A DNA stretch of 64,000 bases, from contig NZ_JADWYQ010000019.1 in assembly GCF_022414575.1 (NCBI RefSeq), forward strand, positions 44,902 to 108,901, written 5' to 3'. Origin of the DNA: Streptomyces sp. MUM 178J. GTDB taxonomy: Bacteria; Actinomycetota; Actinomycetes; Streptomycetales; Streptomycetaceae. Shown piece after piece: positions 62,975-64,000 of this stretch. Under the pieces are notes generated by a model. It had not been told where the DNA came from and ran no database searches. It saw only the letters and a program-made list of their open reading frames with translations. Each line of letters starts with the position of its first letter. Within the stretch, counting starts at the first letter, position 1. A program made the translations under genes and the position numbers.

Positions 62975-63447
62975 GGAATCTGGCGACGCTGCTGAGCCGC
63001 AGCCGCCGCGCCGCGGGACGCCCTGCCGCAGGACACCGTGCGACGGCCCACCAGAGCGGTCCGCCCGCGCTCCTCCAGCTTCAGCTCCCGCCCCGGCTCG
63101 ACCCCACCCTCGGCTGCGACGCCGTCGGCTTTCCCGCACGCTACGGCGCTCGGATGCTGGCCCGACTGCCGCGCGCGGGCTGTGTCTTCGCGGAAGGCCA
63201 CTGGTGGTGGTGGATCGTTCCGGCCGGCTCCGACCTGGAGGTCGTCTGGCCCCTGCCCGCACACTACGCGCCGGGCGCCCGGGTGCCGGTCACCCGCCCG
63301 CGGCTCGTCCACCGGCCCGACGAGACACACGACGGCGCGCACGGCGTCGCCACCCCCTACACACCCCCCATCCCGCTCTATGTGCTCGCCTGCCAGCTCA
63401 CAGGCGCCACGCCGCTGTGGACGGCGGGTGCGGGCAGCGCACGCTGA
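62968..63447 (+). CDS. Conserved-looking hypothetical protein
   Basis: A 159-residue protein without a family name I recognise. The core, GCDAVGFPARYGARMLARLP then GHWWWWIVPAGSDLEVVWP, is rich in aromatics, including four consecutive tryptophans, and ends with TPYTPPIPLYVLACQLTG. The N-terminal 40 residues are basic and low-complexity. GTG 62968 overlaps the ATPase stop by seven bases, suggesting coupling; no Shine-Dalgarno site is clear. The tryptophan block may bind a planar or lipid ligand (speculative). Confidence 0.6.
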   Translation: MLRNLATLLSRSRRAAGRPAAGHRATAHQSGPPALLQLQLPPRLDPTLGCDAVGFPARYGARMLARLPRAGCVFAEGHWWWWIVPAGSDLEVVWPLPAHYAPGARVPVTRPRLVHRPDETHDGAHGVATPYTPPIPLYVLACQLTGATPLWTAGAGSAR

Positions 63448-63475
63448 GCCCGCCCCGGCGACTACTCTTCTGACC

Positions 63476-63868
63476 ATGTCAGAAGCCAATACGAGCCCAG
63501 ATGCGAGCGTGGCCGCGCGCCCGGACACCACCCTGGACGCAGCCGATGCGGGCCCAGACCCGGACGCAGCCCCGGAGGCGGGCCCCGAGGAGGGCGCGGA
63601 GCGGGAGGGCCTCACTCCGCGGCAGGCCCGCCGGGTACGGATAGTCCTCTCGGCGCTCATCATGCTCGCCGCGGCCGCGGTGCTGGCGCTGCGGCTCGGC
63701 AGCACCCATTCCATGCTCACCGTCGGCTTCTACGGCATGGCCCTGATCCTCTCCGGCAGCGCGCTGGTGCTGAGCAAACAGGGCCGTACGAGAGTGGCCA
63801 CCGCGGTGCTCGGGCTCGGTGTGGCGGTGGCGCTCGCCGGGGAGTGGGCCGTCGCGTCGATGCGCTGA
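63476..63868 (+). CDS. Small membrane protein with acidic N-terminal tail
   Basis: A 130-residue protein. The first 47 residues are Asp/Glu/Ala/Pro-rich and probably disordered; LTPRQARRVRIVLSALIMLA leads into three hydrophobic segments (about 54-72, 78-96 and 106-124). No family recognised. TACTCT at 63463-63468 is seven bases before ATG 63476 and no Shine-Dalgarno site is present, so it is probably leaderless. A strong terminator follows. Confidence 0.68.
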   Translation: MSEANTSPDASVAARPDTTLDAADAGPDPDAAPEAGPEEGAEREGLTPRQARRVRIVLSALIMLAAAAVLALRLGSTHSMLTVGFYGMALILSGSALVLSKQGRTRVATAVLGLGVAVALAGEWAVASMR

Positions 63869-63899
63869 CCCACCCCTGGACGGGCCGGGACGAGCCCGC

Positions 63900-63932
63900 G
63901 CCAAGGCCCCCGCCGAGGGCGGGGGCCTTGGC
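63900..63932. terminator. Strong bidirectional terminator
   Basis: Fifteen complementary bases flank a GAG loop: CAAGGCCCCCGCC pairs with GGCGGGGGCCTTG, extended by one C-G and one G-C pair. It lies between the membrane-protein gene and the convergent ahcY gene. Confidence 0.85.
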
Positions 63933-63963
63933 ACGTCCCGGTCGGGGGTGGCGGGGGTGTGGG

Positions 63964-64000
63964 TCAGTAGCGGTAGTGGTCGGGCTTGTAGGGGCCGTCG
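63964..64000 (-). CDS. ahcY: Adenosylhomocysteinase, last codons
   Basis: Only the end of a minus-strand gene is in the window. It encodes DGPYKPDHYRY and a TGA stop. The GPYKxDHYRY ending is the near-invariant C-terminus of S-adenosyl-L-homocysteine hydrolase, whose last Lys and Tyr contact NAD of the neighbouring subunit. The enzyme splits SAH into adenosine and homocysteine in the methylation cycle. The rest lies beyond the window. Confidence 0.82.
   Translation of the reverse strand, partial: DGPYKPDHYRY

Overview
The window is high-GC actinobacterial DNA and almost certainly Streptomyces. The evidence is strong G/C bias at third codon positions, frequent GTG and TTG starts, many leaderless-looking starts, an SsgA-like sporulation protein, a WhiB-like protein, a SCO6745-family protein, a small two-domain laccase, a WhiJ-type XRE/DUF397/ATPase trio, and rare TTA leucine codons confined to a few genes. 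From memory, the order idi, SCO6745-family gene, fatty-oxidation operon, SsgD-like gene, ABC-F gene, small laccase, LigD-polymerase and LigC resembles the SCO6750 to SCO6707 stretch of S. coelicolor read backwards. The species cannot be named from the sequence. I see no tRNA, rRNA, CRISPR array, insertion sequence, prophage or secondary-metabolite synthase.

Layout. 1-3.8 kb: the end of idi, an RsbW-like ATPase, an enoyl-CoA hydratase, a DJ-1/PfpI protein and a GlxA-type regulator. 3.9-11.4 kb: a SCO6745-family protein, Tex, an ABC-F ATPase, and a TetR/FAD-monooxygenase pair separated by an array of 14-bp operators. 11.7-18.9 kb: an exported M14 carboxypeptidase, a LacI regulator, an MpaB-like oxygenase, an exported sphingomyelinase-like phosphodiesterase, a CDF metal exporter, a macro-domain protein and a MerR regulator. 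18.9-24.8 kb: a four-gene beta-oxidation operon (methylacyl-CoA racemase, acyl-CoA dehydrogenase, thiolase, FadB-like fusion). 24.9-34.4 kb: housekeeping and accessory genes including endonuclease V, an SsgA-like protein, an ABC-F gene behind a WblC-type promoter and long leader, DDAH, an acyl-ACP desaturase and a Wbl protein. 34.5-41.2 kb: an SDR, then the small laccase diverging from a ThuA/sugar-dehydrogenase fusion and a coupled cupredoxin/DUF1080 protein. 41.4-51.9 kb: LigD-polymerase and LigC, an exported Cys protein, a PucR regulator, a second GlxA regulator facing a truncated DJ-1 remnant, a YchJ protein, a Tat-exported FAD enzyme and a GH4 enzyme. 52.0-58.8 kb: a tightly coupled sugar/glycan operon (epimerase with a zinc ribbon, GT2, DUF2064 transferase, methyltransferase), then a membrane molybdopterin oxidoreductase diverging from a GT-C-like membrane protein. 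59.3-64 kb: an exported M64 peptidase, the XRE/DUF397/ATPase trio around a 27-bp palindrome, two small proteins, a strong terminator and the last codons of ahcY.

How parts work together. The MerR gene and the racemase-led beta-oxidation operon share a CACCAGTGRTG motif, suggesting one regulator for branched-chain and ordinary fatty-acid degradation. Five exported-protein genes (laccase, ThuA/dehydrogenase, BNR propeller, Cys-containing secreted protein, M64 peptidase) each carry a TTA codon within the first 24 codons, implying bldA-gated secretion during development. The ABC-F gene at 30.1 kb has the hallmarks of antibiotic-inducible control: an AT-rich box three bases before its -35, a three-codon leader ORF and a stem that includes the leader stop codon. 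No single wholly new system is proven. The best candidates for new biology are the bldA-gated extracellular copper/quinoprotein set, the WblC-type attenuator and the phased TetR operator array.
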